Shown here: in pieces, positions 1-7,346 of the stretch
Layout: every line of letters begins with the position of its first letter
Position numbering within the stretch: position 1 is the first letter of the stretch
Source: Aldehydirespirator sp965204415
GTDB lineage: Bacteria; Actinomycetota; Acidimicrobiia; Acidimicrobiales; Aldehydirespiratoraceae
Length of the DNA stretch: 64,000 nt
Direction: 5' to 3'
Assembly: GCA_965204415.1 (NCBI GenBank)
Contig: CBDBEL010000002.1
Span: forward strand, 744,001-808,000
Notes under the pieces: model-generated
What the model saw: only the letters and a program-made list of their open reading frames with translations
The model's database searches: none
Told to the model about the DNA's origin: nothing
Made by a program: the position numbers and the translations under genes

Positions 1-309
1 CATGGCCAGCGTGTAGCGGTCGTCAGCGGTGATGGGGGGCTTCCCGAACACGGCCCACATCAGCCAGAGGTCGAGCGGCAGGTTCGGGGTCGTCCCCCGG
101 TCGAGGTTCTGGGCCGAGTGGGTGTGGGCGTTGATCAGGCCCGGCATGGCCACCATCTGGTCGGCGTCGATCACCCGGGCCGATCCGGGGCGAAGGCCCG
201 GGCCGACCTCGGTGATGGTGCCGCCCTCGGCCCTGATGTCGGCGACCCGCAGCGGACCGTCGGCGTCGAGGATCGTCGCCCCCTTGACCAGCAGTTGAGT
301 GTTGCTCAC
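1..309 (-). CDS. Amidohydrolase (cytosine deaminase/AtzB-like), 3' part off the window
   Basis: Only the first 103 codons are in the window; the gene runs off the left edge. I chose the GTG at 307-309, which has GGAGCG about 5 nt upstream. The translation opens with the beta-sandwich strand of the amidohydrolase superfamily (STQLLVKGATILDADG-like opening) and reaches the metal motif HTHSAQN near residue 70, the HxH that ligates the catalytic metal. Family members deaminate or dechlorinate N-heterocycles in the cytoplasm. It starts 13 nt after the stop of a second, different amidohydrolase, so the two are probably co-transcribed. The exact substrate cannot be told from this fragment. Confidence 0.85.
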   Translation of the reverse strand, partial: MSNTQLLVKGATILDADGPLRVADIRAEGGTITEVGPGLRPGSARVIDADQMVAMPGLINAHTHSAQNLDRGTTPNLPLDLWLMWAVFGKPPITADDRYTLAM

Positions 310-322
310 CGCGGCGCTCCGG

Positions 323-1783
323 TCACAGGTAGTCGACGTTGGTGCCGAGTTGCACGTAGCGGCGGGGCGCCATCTCCGCGATCATGCGGGCCCCCAGGGC
401 CTCGGCCTCAACAAGGAGCGCCTCCTCGTCGATCGTCAGCAGGCGACCCTCGTGCATCACGAGCCTCCCGGCCACGATCGTCGACTCGGCGTCGGTGCCC
501 ACCCCGTAGCGCACCAGGGTGGCCACCGGGTCCGTCGAGGGGGTGAGCCGCACGTTGTTGGCGTCGATGACACAGATGTCGGCGGCCTTGCCCGCCTCCA
601 ACGATCCGATCTCGTCGTCCCACATCAGCAGCCGGGCGGCGTCGATGGTTCCCATCTCGAAGGCGTCGTTGCAGGAGAACCCGTAGGGGTCGAACAGCGG
701 CATGGCCGCCTGGTTGTGCATGATGTGGGCGATCCGCATCAGCTTCAGCAGGTCGTTGATGATGGTGTCGCAGCCCAGCCCGACGGTGATGCCCCGGGCC
801 CGCATCAGCGGCACCCGGGTGACGGCCGACATGATGTCGGTGCAAACCACCGGCGCGTGGGCCAGCTTGGCCCCGGCGGCGGCCATCAGCTCGATCTCGC
901 GGTCGGTGGTGAGCATGGCGTGGATGGCCACCAGCCGCTCGGTCAGCGCACCGATGGAGGCCAGGTGCTCCAGGGGCCTGTGCCCGAACAGCGACACGCT
1001 CAGCTCGATCTCCTCGCGGTCGCGGTTGATGTGGGTCATGATCCCGGTGCCCCACTGCTGGACCAGCTCATCGGTGGCCAGGTAGCGCTCGTCCGAGCAC
1101 GACGGCACGCCCAGGTTGTGCACCCACGGCCGTAGCCGTCCCTCGCCCTTCTCGAACCACTTCTTGAAGAACTCCTCGGTGTAGGCCAAGTCGTCGGCCA
1201 GGGCGGCGGGGTCGTCGCGGTACCACGACTTCCCGGTTATCTGCTCGTAGTTGCCGGCCAGACGGGATTCCCGGTCCCACATTCCCCGGGCCAGCGCGCA
1301 GCGGATGCCGGTCTCCATGGCGGTCTCGGCGATGGGCTCCTCATGGGCCACGGTGCAGGTGGTCTCGGTCATGGTGGTGACGCCGGCCCTCAGAAGCTGG
1401 GCGAAAGCCACCTGGGCGCTCACCCTCGCGTCGTCGGTGCTCTGGATGTCCTCGGCGGGGATGTAGATGCGGTAGATGTTGGGGAAGTCCTCCACCGTGC
1501 TCTCCCGGCAGAGGGCCTGGGCGATGTGGTTGTGGCAGTCGATCAGCCCCGGAATCACGTAGCGCCGCGCCCCGCCGATGCGGCGGGCGTCGGGGTGCTG
1601 GGCCCGCAGCTCCGCGGCGTCACCGACCGCCGCGATCCGGTCACCGGCCACCGCCACCGCGCCGCCGGCGATGACCCGGCGCTCGGGATCCATGGTCACC
1701 ACCGTTCCCTCCACCAGCATCGAAACCGGCTCGGTGGGCGCGCCGTCGCCGCTCACTAATGTGGCTTGGCTGTCTCCGTCCAT
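323..1783 (-). CDS. Amidohydrolase superfamily protein (metal-dependent deaminase/hydrolase)
   Basis: A 486-residue protein, normal length for the deaminase branch of the amidohydrolases. The ATG at 1783 is preceded by GGAGG with 6-7 nt spacing, so the longer upstream open frame is ignored. HxH lies at H84/H86 (GLIDCHNHI), then H251 (THINRD), H288 (AIHAM) and D339 (GLGCDT), the usual metal and catalytic set. The stretch normally reading HNPxSN is HAPVVCTD here, so it is not a standard SAH/MTA deaminase. It lies in a leftward operon between a PanB-like gene and another amidohydrolase. It probably opens or deaminates a nitrogen compound imported by the nearby ABC system; the substrate is unknown. 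Confidence 0.88.
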   Translation of the reverse strand: MDGDSQATLVSGDGAPTEPVSMLVEGTVVTMDPERRVIAGGAVAVAGDRIAAVGDAAELRAQHPDARRIGGARRYVIPGLIDCHNHIAQALCRESTVEDFPNIYRIYIPAEDIQSTDDARVSAQVAFAQLLRAGVTTMTETTCTVAHEEPIAETAMETGIRCALARGMWDRESRLAGNYEQITGKSWYRDDPAALADDLAYTEEFFKKWFEKGEGRLRPWVHNLGVPSCSDERYLATDELVQQWGTGIMTHINRDREEIELSVSLFGHRPLEHLASIGALTERLVAIHAMLTTDREIELMAAAGAKLAHAPVVCTDIMSAVTRVPLMRARGITVGLGCDTIINDLLKLMRIAHIMHNQAAMPLFDPYGFSCNDAFEMGTIDAARLLMWDDEIGSLEAGKAADICVIDANNVRLTPSTDPVATLVRYGVGTDAESTIVAGRLVMHEGRLLTIDEEALLVEAEALGARMIAEMAPRRYVQLGTNVDYL

Positions 1784-1877
1784 GGCACTCCTCCGTTCGC
1801 CGGTTCGTATTGTGTGCATCTGTGCCGGTCTGGGCGGCTTCTTTGCGCAACGAAGGCGGCGGGCTCCTCCGCCCGGC

Positions 1878-2738
1878 TCATCGGTGGCCTCCGGCAATCT
1901 CGGTCCACGGCACTCCCCGGCGCGATGATGCCTCGCCCCCGGCGCCGCTGTCGAGCGCCTCGATGAAGCGGGCCAGCTCGGCCTCGTCGATCCGCAGCTT
2001 GTGCTCGGCGGCAGGGTAGACGCCGGCCTCGACGTCGGCACGGTACTCGCCGTAGGCGGCCACCCGCTCGGCGTGGAGGCGCTCGTAGGTCGCTTGGAAG
2101 TCCCGGTACTTCTTGGAGTGGCGCGGGTAGTGGCCGGTGTTGGTGCCCAGGATGTCCATGCTGAACAGGTACTGGGCGTCGCATCCGGCTCCTGACCCCA
2201 TCGAGATCAGGAACAGCGAGCTCCGCTCCGAGATGGCGGCCGCGACCGGCTCGGGCACGAGCTCGATCTCCGCGGCGAACGCCCCGGCGTCCTCCAGGGC
2301 CCTGGCCTGGCGCCACACCCGCAGCGCGCTCTCGGCGGTCTTGCCCACCGCCCGGTACCCGCCGTACCAGGTGCGGTGGGTGGGGATGAAGCCGATGTGG
2401 CCCACCACCGCCAGCCCTTCGGCCGCGAGCCGGGCCACCGTTTCCAGACCGGCCGCGCAGTACACCGCGTCGGCGCCCAGGCGGTACACGGCCATTCCCA
2501 TGCGCAGGTACTCGTCGGCCGTGGCGTGGACCCCGTAGGCCAGCGCGGCGATGATGAACGTGGTGGGGGCGGCCTCGCGGACCTCGCGGCTCATCATCTC
2601 GTCGGGCAGGCACATCATGTCGAGCCCGGCCTCCTCCGCGGCCCGGACCTCCTCGACCGACAGCACGAAGATGTCGGTCAGCTGGCGCTTTCCCTTGCCG
2701 GCGATCAGTTCGGCGACGGTGGGTTTGGCGCGAGTCAT
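1878..2738 (-). CDS. Divergent PanB-like (ketopantoate hydroxymethyltransferase superfamily) protein
   Basis: A 286-residue TIM-barrel protein. The order of motifs follows PanB: VGHIGFIP, GGYRAVGKT, then GSGAGCDAQ where PanB has GIGAGxxxDGQ, and SMDILG. By eye, several PanB catalytic residues are replaced: the ADLPF Asp region reads AALAY, and the VKIEGG Lys/Glu region reads VYCAAG. The first metal Asp (GDS in PanB) is kept as PDE. True ketopantoate synthesis is therefore doubtful; a related C-C lyase or transferase in the PEP mutase/isocitrate lyase superfamily is possible. Start is ATG 2738; an in-frame TTG at 2774 would overlap the palindrome. First gene of the leftward operon. Confidence 0.75.
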   Translation of the reverse strand: MTRAKPTVAELIAGKGKRQLTDIFVLSVEEVRAAEEAGLDMMCLPDEMMSREVREAAPTTFIIAALAYGVHATADEYLRMGMAVYRLGADAVYCAAGLETVARLAAEGLAVVGHIGFIPTHRTWYGGYRAVGKTAESALRVWRQARALEDAGAFAAEIELVPEPVAAAISERSSLFLISMGSGAGCDAQYLFSMDILGTNTGHYPRHSKKYRDFQATYERLHAERVAAYGEYRADVEAGVYPAAEHKLRIDEAELARFIEALDSGAGGEASSRRGVPWTEIAGGHR

Positions 2739-2758
2739 CCCCTGAAGAAAACCACAAG

Positions 2759-2777
2759 ACTTTGATAGGATCAAACA
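2759..2777. promoter_or_regulatory. Palindromic operator TTTGAT-N3-ATCAAA (copy 1)
   Basis: TTTGATAGGATCAAA at 2761-2775, preceded by AC. It sits between the divergent PanB-like (start 2738) and aldo/keto reductase (start 2784) genes, only 8 nt before the latter's ATG, so it probably covers both promoters. The same inverted repeat, with the same leading ACTTTGAT, recurs at 12768-12786. The regulator is unknown; the XRE-cupin protein at 4958 is the nearest candidate. Confidence 0.7.
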
Positions 2778-2783
2778 CGCTCC

Positions 2784-3716
2784 ATGCGAGACCCCCTAGA
2801 CGAGGTAGAGCTGGGACGGACCGGGCTCCGGGTTCGACGCCTGGCGATGGGCACCGCCCCGCTGGCCTCGATCTTCTGGGGCAACGACGCCGACACCGCG
2901 GTGCAGACCGCGGCCCGGGCCCTCGAGCGGGGCATCGGGTTCTTCGACACCGCCCCCTTCTACGGGCTGGGCGAGGCCGAGCGGCGCCTGGGGCGAGCGC
3001 TGGCTGCGGCCGGCGGCGAGCGTCCGGTCATCGCCACCAAGGCCGGCCGCCTGCTGACCGAAGGGGCCGACGGCGCCGTCGACGTCCACTTCGACTTCGG
3101 CTACGACGCGGCCAGGCAATCCTTGGAGTCGAGCCTGGAGCGTCTCGGCGTGGACCGGGTGGACATCGTGCACATCCACGACCCTGACGACCACATCCAC
3201 GAGGCCCTGGAGGGCACCTACCCGGCGCTGGTGGAGCTGCGCGAGCAGGGCGTGATCGGAGCGGTGTCGCTGGGCACCAACTCCGTCGCCACCGCAACCG
3301 TCTTCCTTGAGCGGGCCGACCTCGACTGCATGCTGGTGGCCGGTCGCTACACACTGCTCGACCGATCGGCAGCCCAACTGATCGACGCTTGCGCCCAGCG
3401 GGGGGTGGCGTACCTGGCCGCGGGCGTCTTCAACAGCGGGGTGCTGGCCCGGCCTCGAGCCGGTTCCTGGTACGACTACGGCCCCGCGCCGGAGGAGACT
3501 CTCGCGCGGGCCGCGGCCATCGACTCGGTCTGCCAGCGCCATGGCGTGTCCCTCCGGGCCGCGGCGGTGAACTTCCCGCTCACCAACCCGGCGGTGACCG
3601 CGGTGGTGGTCGGGATGGCCGCTCCGGCGGAGGTGGACGAGAATCTGGACGGGCTGCGCATCCCGGTCCCCGACGACCTGTGGCCGGAGCTGCAAGGAAT
3701 GGAGTTGCAAGAATGA
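2784..3716 (+). CDS. Aldo/keto reductase (D-threo-aldose 1-dehydrogenase-like)
   Basis: A 310-residue NAD(P)-dependent oxidoreductase with the AKR catalytic set: D55 and Y60 in FFDTAPFYG, K86 in ATKAG and H132 in VHIHDPD. The N-terminus (ELGRTGLRVRRLAMGTAPL) is of the D-threo-aldose/L-fucose dehydrogenase type. There is no clear Shine-Dalgarno site and the operator ends close to the ATG, so the mRNA may be nearly leaderless. It is followed after 13 nt by an enolase-superfamily gene. Together the two fit oxidation and then dehydration or epimerisation of a sugar acid or related hydroxy acid, but the substrate is an inference. Confidence 0.88.
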   Translation: MRDPLDEVELGRTGLRVRRLAMGTAPLASIFWGNDADTAVQTAARALERGIGFFDTAPFYGLGEAERRLGRALAAAGGERPVIATKAGRLLTEGADGAVDVHFDFGYDAARQSLESSLERLGVDRVDIVHIHDPDDHIHEALEGTYPALVELREQGVIGAVSLGTNSVATATVFLERADLDCMLVAGRYTLLDRSAAQLIDACAQRGVAYLAAGVFNSGVLARPRAGSWYDYGPAPEETLARAAAIDSVCQRHGVSLRAAAVNFPLTNPAVTAVVVGMAAPAEVDENLDGLRIPVPDDLWPELQGMELQE

Positions 3717-3729
3717 GGGAGCGACCGAG

Positions 3730-4929
3730 ATGAGAATCGAGAGCGTGCGGGCGGTGCTGGCCGGCTACCGCAAGATCGACCCCGACATGGAGCGCAGCTT
3801 CGCGCTGGTGCGGATCGAGACCGACGACGGCACCGTCGGCTGGGGCGAGTCGTCCACCAACTGGGGACACTCCTACCCGACCGTGTTCCGGGCCGCAGTG
3901 GACGACGTGTGCTCGCGGCATCTGGAAGGGCGTGACCCGCTGGCCATACGCGACCGCGTCGCCGACCTCCAGGTGGCCCTTGACGGCTACCTCGGCTGGG
4001 AGGGTCTGAGCAGCCAGACCATCGGCGCGATCGAGATCGCGCTGTGGGACATCCTCGGCAAGACCCTGGGCGCCCCCGTGCACCAGCTGCTGGGCGGCAG
4101 CGCCTATGAGATCCCGCTGTACGGCACCGGCACCACCATGTTCGAGGAGAGCGCCCAGTGGCACGCCCACTACTTCGACCAGTGCATGGACCTCGGCTTC
4201 GCGGGAGTCAAGGTGCGCCTGGGCCGCACCATCGACGGCGACACCGAGGCCGTGGCGACGGTGCGGGAGCACATCGGCGCCGGCAAGCTGATGGGAGTCG
4301 ACTCGTACTGGTTCCACGATCCGGACTCGGCCATCGAGCTGTGCCGGCAGATCGCCCCCTACGGCATCCACTTCTTCGAGGAGCCCGTGCCCCAGTACCA
4401 GATCGAGGGCCTGGAGCGGCTCCAGCACAACTCGTCGATCCGGGTGGCGGTGGGGGAGCGGGTCTACTCGCCCCGCATGTACGCCGAGCTGGCCCGCCGC
4501 GACGCCGCCCGGGTGTTCGAGCCCGACGCCACCCTCACCGGCGGCATCCTCAACTGCCTGGAGATCGTCGGGATCGCGGCCCGGTCCTCCATCGAGGTCA
4601 TCCCCCACGTCGGGGGGCCGACGGTGGTGGGGCTGGCCGCCAACCTCCACTGGGCCACCGCGGCCAGGGTGCGGCTCTGCGAGTACGACATCGACCCCCA
4701 CCAACCCATGATCACAGACATCGGCCACAACCCCGGTCTGGCCCTCACCGACCTGGGCGGCGGCCACATCACCGCGCCGACCGGCCCCGGGCTGGGCGTC
4801 GACATCGACGAGGAGAAGCTGGCCGCCCACCCCTACCGCGAGGGCGACACCTACGCAGAGCTGTTCCCCGAGCACGAGTCGGGCCGCACCGCCGCCGGCA
4901 GCGGGCCGGCCGACGACTCCGGCGCCTGA
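3730..4929 (+). CDS. Mandelate racemase/enolase superfamily enzyme
   Basis: A 399-residue protein with the full two-domain layout: N-terminal capping domain (about 1-120) and a TIM barrel. Visible active-site residues: K161-V-R163 on the second strand (KxR variant of KxK), metal ligands D191, E217/E218 (FFEEPVP) and E243 (GERV), D266, and the H293 general acid/base (IPHVGG). This is the mandelate racemase/galactonate dehydratase branch, which abstracts a proton alpha to a carboxylate and dehydrates or racemises acid sugars or hydroxy acids. ATG 3730 has GAGGGAG upstream. It is co-transcribed with the AKR gene before it. Confidence 0.88.
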   Translation: MRIESVRAVLAGYRKIDPDMERSFALVRIETDDGTVGWGESSTNWGHSYPTVFRAAVDDVCSRHLEGRDPLAIRDRVADLQVALDGYLGWEGLSSQTIGAIEIALWDILGKTLGAPVHQLLGGSAYEIPLYGTGTTMFEESAQWHAHYFDQCMDLGFAGVKVRLGRTIDGDTEAVATVREHIGAGKLMGVDSYWFHDPDSAIELCRQIAPYGIHFFEEPVPQYQIEGLERLQHNSSIRVAVGERVYSPRMYAELARRDAARVFEPDATLTGGILNCLEIVGIAARSSIEVIPHVGGPTVVGLAANLHWATAARVRLCEYDIDPHQPMITDIGHNPGLALTDLGGGHITAPTGPGLGVDIDEEKLAAHPYREGDTYAELFPEHESGRTAAGSGPADDSGA

Positions 4930-4957
4930 CCGGTCGGGCGCAAGTACCCTCCCGCCG

Positions 4958-5590
4958 ATGGCCGCCAGCGCCCAGCCCCAGCCCGCCAGCGCCCAGCCCC
5001 AGCCCCAGGCTTACCGGGATCACGACACCCGGGCGTTGGAGGAGCTGGGCCAGGCGGTGCGCGGCCGCCGCAACCAACTCGGCCTGACTCTGAGCCAGGT
5101 GGCCGACGGGGCCGGGCTGTCGGTGCCCTTCCTCAGCCAGGTGGAGACCAGCTTCGCGGCTCCCAGCCTGACGTCGCTGTTCGCCATCGCCAGGGTGCTG
5201 GAGACCACTCCGGAGCAGCTACTCGCCGGCCCGGTGTCGGCCGACGTGGTGGTCACGCACGGCGACGAGGGCCAGCGCTACGACATCACCGACGCGCCCC
5301 AGACCGCCTTCCGCCGCCAGCTCACCGGCCTCGACGAGCCCTTCAGCGCGGCCGAGTACGTGGTCGAGCCCGGCTCGCAGCTCGGCGGCTTCTTCGCGTC
5401 GGAGGGCCGGGAGATGATCCACGTGACCTCCGGGATGCTGGCCGTCGACCTCGACGACGGCGACGGCGGCATCGTCACCCACCGCCTGGCCGCGGGCGAC
5501 ACCATGATCTACTCCACCGCCACCCGCCATCGCTGGCACCACCTGGGTGCCGAGACCACCCGCTTCGTCCACGTCTCCGCTCCGGGCTAG
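4958..5590 (+). CDS. XRE-family HTH regulator with C-terminal cupin domain
   Basis: A 210-residue regulator. Residues about 26-80 form an XRE helix-turn-helix (GLTLSQVADGAGLSVPFLSQVE), and about 130-205 form a cupin barrel (EPGSQLGGFF, SGMLAVDL, GDTMIYS, HRWHHLG) that normally senses a small ligand. The first 18 residues are a repetitive Ala/Gln/Pro tail encoded by a short direct repeat. Such proteins control catabolic operons next to them. It lies 28 nt after the enolase-superfamily gene and is a natural candidate to bind the TTTGAT-N3-ATCAAA operators at 2.76 and 12.77 kb; this link is inferred from position only. Confidence 0.88.
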   Translation: MAASAQPQPASAQPQPQAYRDHDTRALEELGQAVRGRRNQLGLTLSQVADGAGLSVPFLSQVETSFAAPSLTSLFAIARVLETTPEQLLAGPVSADVVVTHGDEGQRYDITDAPQTAFRRQLTGLDEPFSAAEYVVEPGSQLGGFFASEGREMIHVTSGMLAVDLDDGDGGIVTHRLAAGDTMIYSTATRHRWHHLGAETTRFVHVSAPG

Positions 5591-5600
5591 TGGTGTGTCG

Positions 5601-5642
5601 CGGTGACGGGCCGCCGCCCTAGTCGGCAGCGGCCCGTCACCG
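5601..5642 (+). terminator. Strong stem-loop after the XRE-cupin gene
   Basis: A perfect 14-bp inverted repeat (CGGTGACGGGCCGC at 5601-5614, complement at 5629-5642) with a 14-nt loop begins 11 nt past the stop codon. There is no T-tract, as is common for terminators in high-GC actinobacteria. The following 230 bases up to 5875 hold no convincing gene. Confidence 0.65.
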
Positions 5643-5875
5643 GCCGTTGGTGGTCGATGCCCTTGGCGCTTGCGGGTGCGCTCAGGGTGCCTCGGACTGG
5701 GGTCTTCGGCGCTTGCCGCGGCTTGGTCCGTCGAGGCTGAGTCGGAGCCGCCTGGGGGTTATGGAGCGGTCCGAGCCTTCGAGGCGGAGGCGGGCGAGCC
5801 GAGGTGTCATGGAGTGGTCCGGGGCGGGGGTGACCACCGCGGCGACATCGTGGAGTCGGTGCCCCTCAGCGGCGA

Positions 5876-6193
5876 TCAGGCCGCGTGGGCCGGAACCTCG
5901 TCGTCGTGCTGAGAAGACTCCAGCAAGGCGATCCAGCCGGCGTCATCAGCTGCGGCCGCGGGGGCCGGCGCCTCGCCGTCGTAGAGAGGCACCGTGGCCG
6001 TGTCGGCGGTGTCCTGCGCCCTCGTCGAGGCCGGCCATGACGGGGCGTCCTCGCGCGTCCTCGACCACGAGCGCAGCTTGGGCCACGACAGCTTGGACAC
6101 CGTGACCACGCCTGCGGTGACGGCCACCGCCGTCATCCACAGCAGCCACCGGGCCGTCAGCGAACGGGGCGACGCGGTCTTCGTGTTGGACAT
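5876..6193 (-). CDS. Small single-pass membrane protein of unknown function
   Basis: A 105-residue frame starting at ATG 6193 with GAGGAG 8 nt upstream, the best evidence that it is real. Residues about 15-40 form one hydrophobic segment (WLLWMTAVAVTAGVVTVSKL) after a short basic N-terminus. The rest is Ala/Asp-rich and probably disordered, ending in an acidic His-containing tail. I recognise no family. Upstream lies an unusual array of helically phased TGCCA/TGGCA sites (6280-6338), which could be its control region. It stands alone between the XRE-cupin terminator and the PhyH operon. Confidence 0.5.
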   Translation of the reverse strand: MSNTKTASPRSLTARWLLWMTAVAVTAGVVTVSKLSWPKLRSWSRTREDAPSWPASTRAQDTADTATVPLYDGEAPAPAAAADDAGWIALLESSQHDDEVPAHAA

Positions 6194-6279
6194 GTCGATC
6201 TCCTCTTTGGTCGAGGCCGCCTCCGCGGCCCGGTCGTGTGAACAGGCTCCATTCTGAGCATGTGCGCTCAGCAAATGCC

Positions 6280-6338
6280 TGCCAGATGTCTGCCAAGTTG
6301 TGGCAGCCGACTGCCAATTTGGTGGCAGGTGTCTGCCA
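6280..6338. promoter_or_regulatory. Six TGCCA/TGGCA half-sites spaced 10-11 bp apart
   Basis: TGCCA occurs at 6280, 6291, 6312 and 6334 and its complement TGGCA at 6301 and 6323, giving start-to-start steps of 11, 10, 11, 11 and 11 bp. All six therefore lie on one face of the helix. Pairs form perfect inverted repeats, such as CTGCCA-N6-TGGCAG at 6311-6328. The array is 87-145 bp upstream of the small membrane protein start and 58 bp past the PhyH stop. A separate dyad CTGAGC-N6-GCTCAG lies at 6254-6271. It looks like a cooperative binding site; a terminator role for PhyH is the alternative. Confidence 0.5.
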
Positions 6339-6395
6339 GTTCGTCCGTGGAGGAGACCCGGCCGGCAGGCGTGGCCCGCGCAGCCGACGGGGTGG

Positions 6396-7235
6396 TCAGG
6401 GCTCGATCAGGGGGAAGATCTCGCCGGCCACCGGGTCGCCGGTGCTCAGGCCGTGGGGGAGCATCCGCCAGAACACCGCGGCCTGCTCGCCCAGATCGAG
6501 ATAGCGGGTGTCGGGATGGGCGTAGCGGGTCGACAGCCGCCGGAAGGGCCGGTCGGCCACCTCGCGGATGCCGGTGGAGTGCAGCATCCGGGAGTCGATG
6601 GCCACCGCGTCGCCGGCCTTCAGGTCCCAGGTGGTGACCGGGAACCGTTCGGGGTCGGCGTCCACGTCGGGCACCGGCTCCAGCTCCGAGGCGCCGCCGA
6701 TGGTGGTGGTCGACGACGAGAACTCGATCGGCGCGTAGGTGATGCCGGTGGCGTGGGAGCCCTCCACCACCCGCAGGGCGGCGTCGGCGGTCACGTCGTC
6801 GAGGGTCACCCAGATGGTGACGAAGGGCCGGTCCAGGTTGTAGTAGGGGTGGTCCTGGTGCCAGGGGCTGCGCGAGATCGCTCCGGGCTCCGAGCAGAAC
6901 CATTGGTCCTCGATCAATACGGCTGCGCCGGCGCCGCACAGCTCGGCGCCCAGCGCGGGCAGCGGCGAGGCGTGGGTCGCCTCGGCGATGTCACCGTCGT
7001 CGAACCAGCGGAACAGGTCGCTGTCCACCTTGCGCTCGCCTGGTGGTGACAGCACCCCGTAGAACTGGCTCGGGCTGGCCTGGCAGCGCTCGATAGCGAT
7101 CTGGAGGCGCTCGCACCAATCCCGATCCAGCAATCCACCGATCACCACCGCGCCCTGCGACTGGAAGACGGCCCTGCGCTCGGTGGCGGTCACAGCGCCG
7201 GGGTCCGCGGTTGAGGCGTCGGGGTCAGCGGGCAC
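6396..7235 (-). CDS. Phytanoyl-CoA dioxygenase (PhyH) family Fe(II)/2-oxoglutarate oxygenase
   Basis: A 279-residue cytoplasmic oxygenase. The Fe(II) facial triad is visible as H126 and D128 (PWHQDHPYY) and H219 (RMLHSTG), with an Arg for 2-oxoglutarate in the FRRLSTRY stretch that follows. PhyH proteins hydroxylate carboxylic acids, CoA esters or small metabolites using 2-oxoglutarate and O2. GTG 7235 is the only start in the repeated junction that stays open. It is the last gene of the leftward operon ABC importer - Rieske beta - Rieske alpha - PhyH, so it probably acts on a product of the Rieske dioxygenase. The start lies inside a 47-bp tandem repeat. Confidence 0.87.
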   Translation of the reverse strand: MPADPDASTADPGAVTATERRAVFQSQGAVVIGGLLDRDWCERLQIAIERCQASPSQFYGVLSPPGERKVDSDLFRWFDDGDIAEATHASPLPALGAELCGAGAAVLIEDQWFCSEPGAISRSPWHQDHPYYNLDRPFVTIWVTLDDVTADAALRVVEGSHATGITYAPIEFSSSTTTIGGASELEPVPDVDADPERFPVTTWDLKAGDAVAIDSRMLHSTGIREVADRPFRRLSTRYAHPDTRYLDLGEQAAVFWRMLPHGLSTGDPVAGEIFPLIEP

Positions 7236-7346
7236 GGGTTGCTGCCGGGGTCCGCGGTCGCGGCGTCGGGGTCAGCGGGCACGGGTCGCTGCCGGGGTCC
7301 GCGGTTGGGGCGTCGGGGTCAGCGGGCACGGGTCGCTGCCGGGGTC
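7199..7346. repeat. 47-bp tandem repeat (3.1 copies) duplicating the Rieske alpha / PhyH junction
   Basis: Units at 7199-7245, 7246-7292 and 7293-7339, plus the first bases of a fourth. On the minus strand each unit contains GTGCCCGCTGA, a GTG start that overlaps a TGA stop by 8 nt. Unit 3 carries the real Rieske stop (7319-7321) and unit 1 the real PhyH GTG (7235). The GTG of unit 3 opens a 34-codon micro-ORF (7329 to 7225) whose TGA lies inside the unit-1 overlap, so ribosomes could be handed from Rieske to PhyH through it. GTG in unit 2 opens only a short dead-end frame. Confidence 0.85.

Noticed and set aside
5643..5875. Weak open frames on the plus strand after the XRE-cupin terminator
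   Set aside because: No ribosome-binding site, no recognisable domain, odd composition.
7199..7346. Possible CRISPR-like array
   Set aside because: Units are contiguous 47-bp tandem copies without spacers and include coding ends; explained as a junction duplication.
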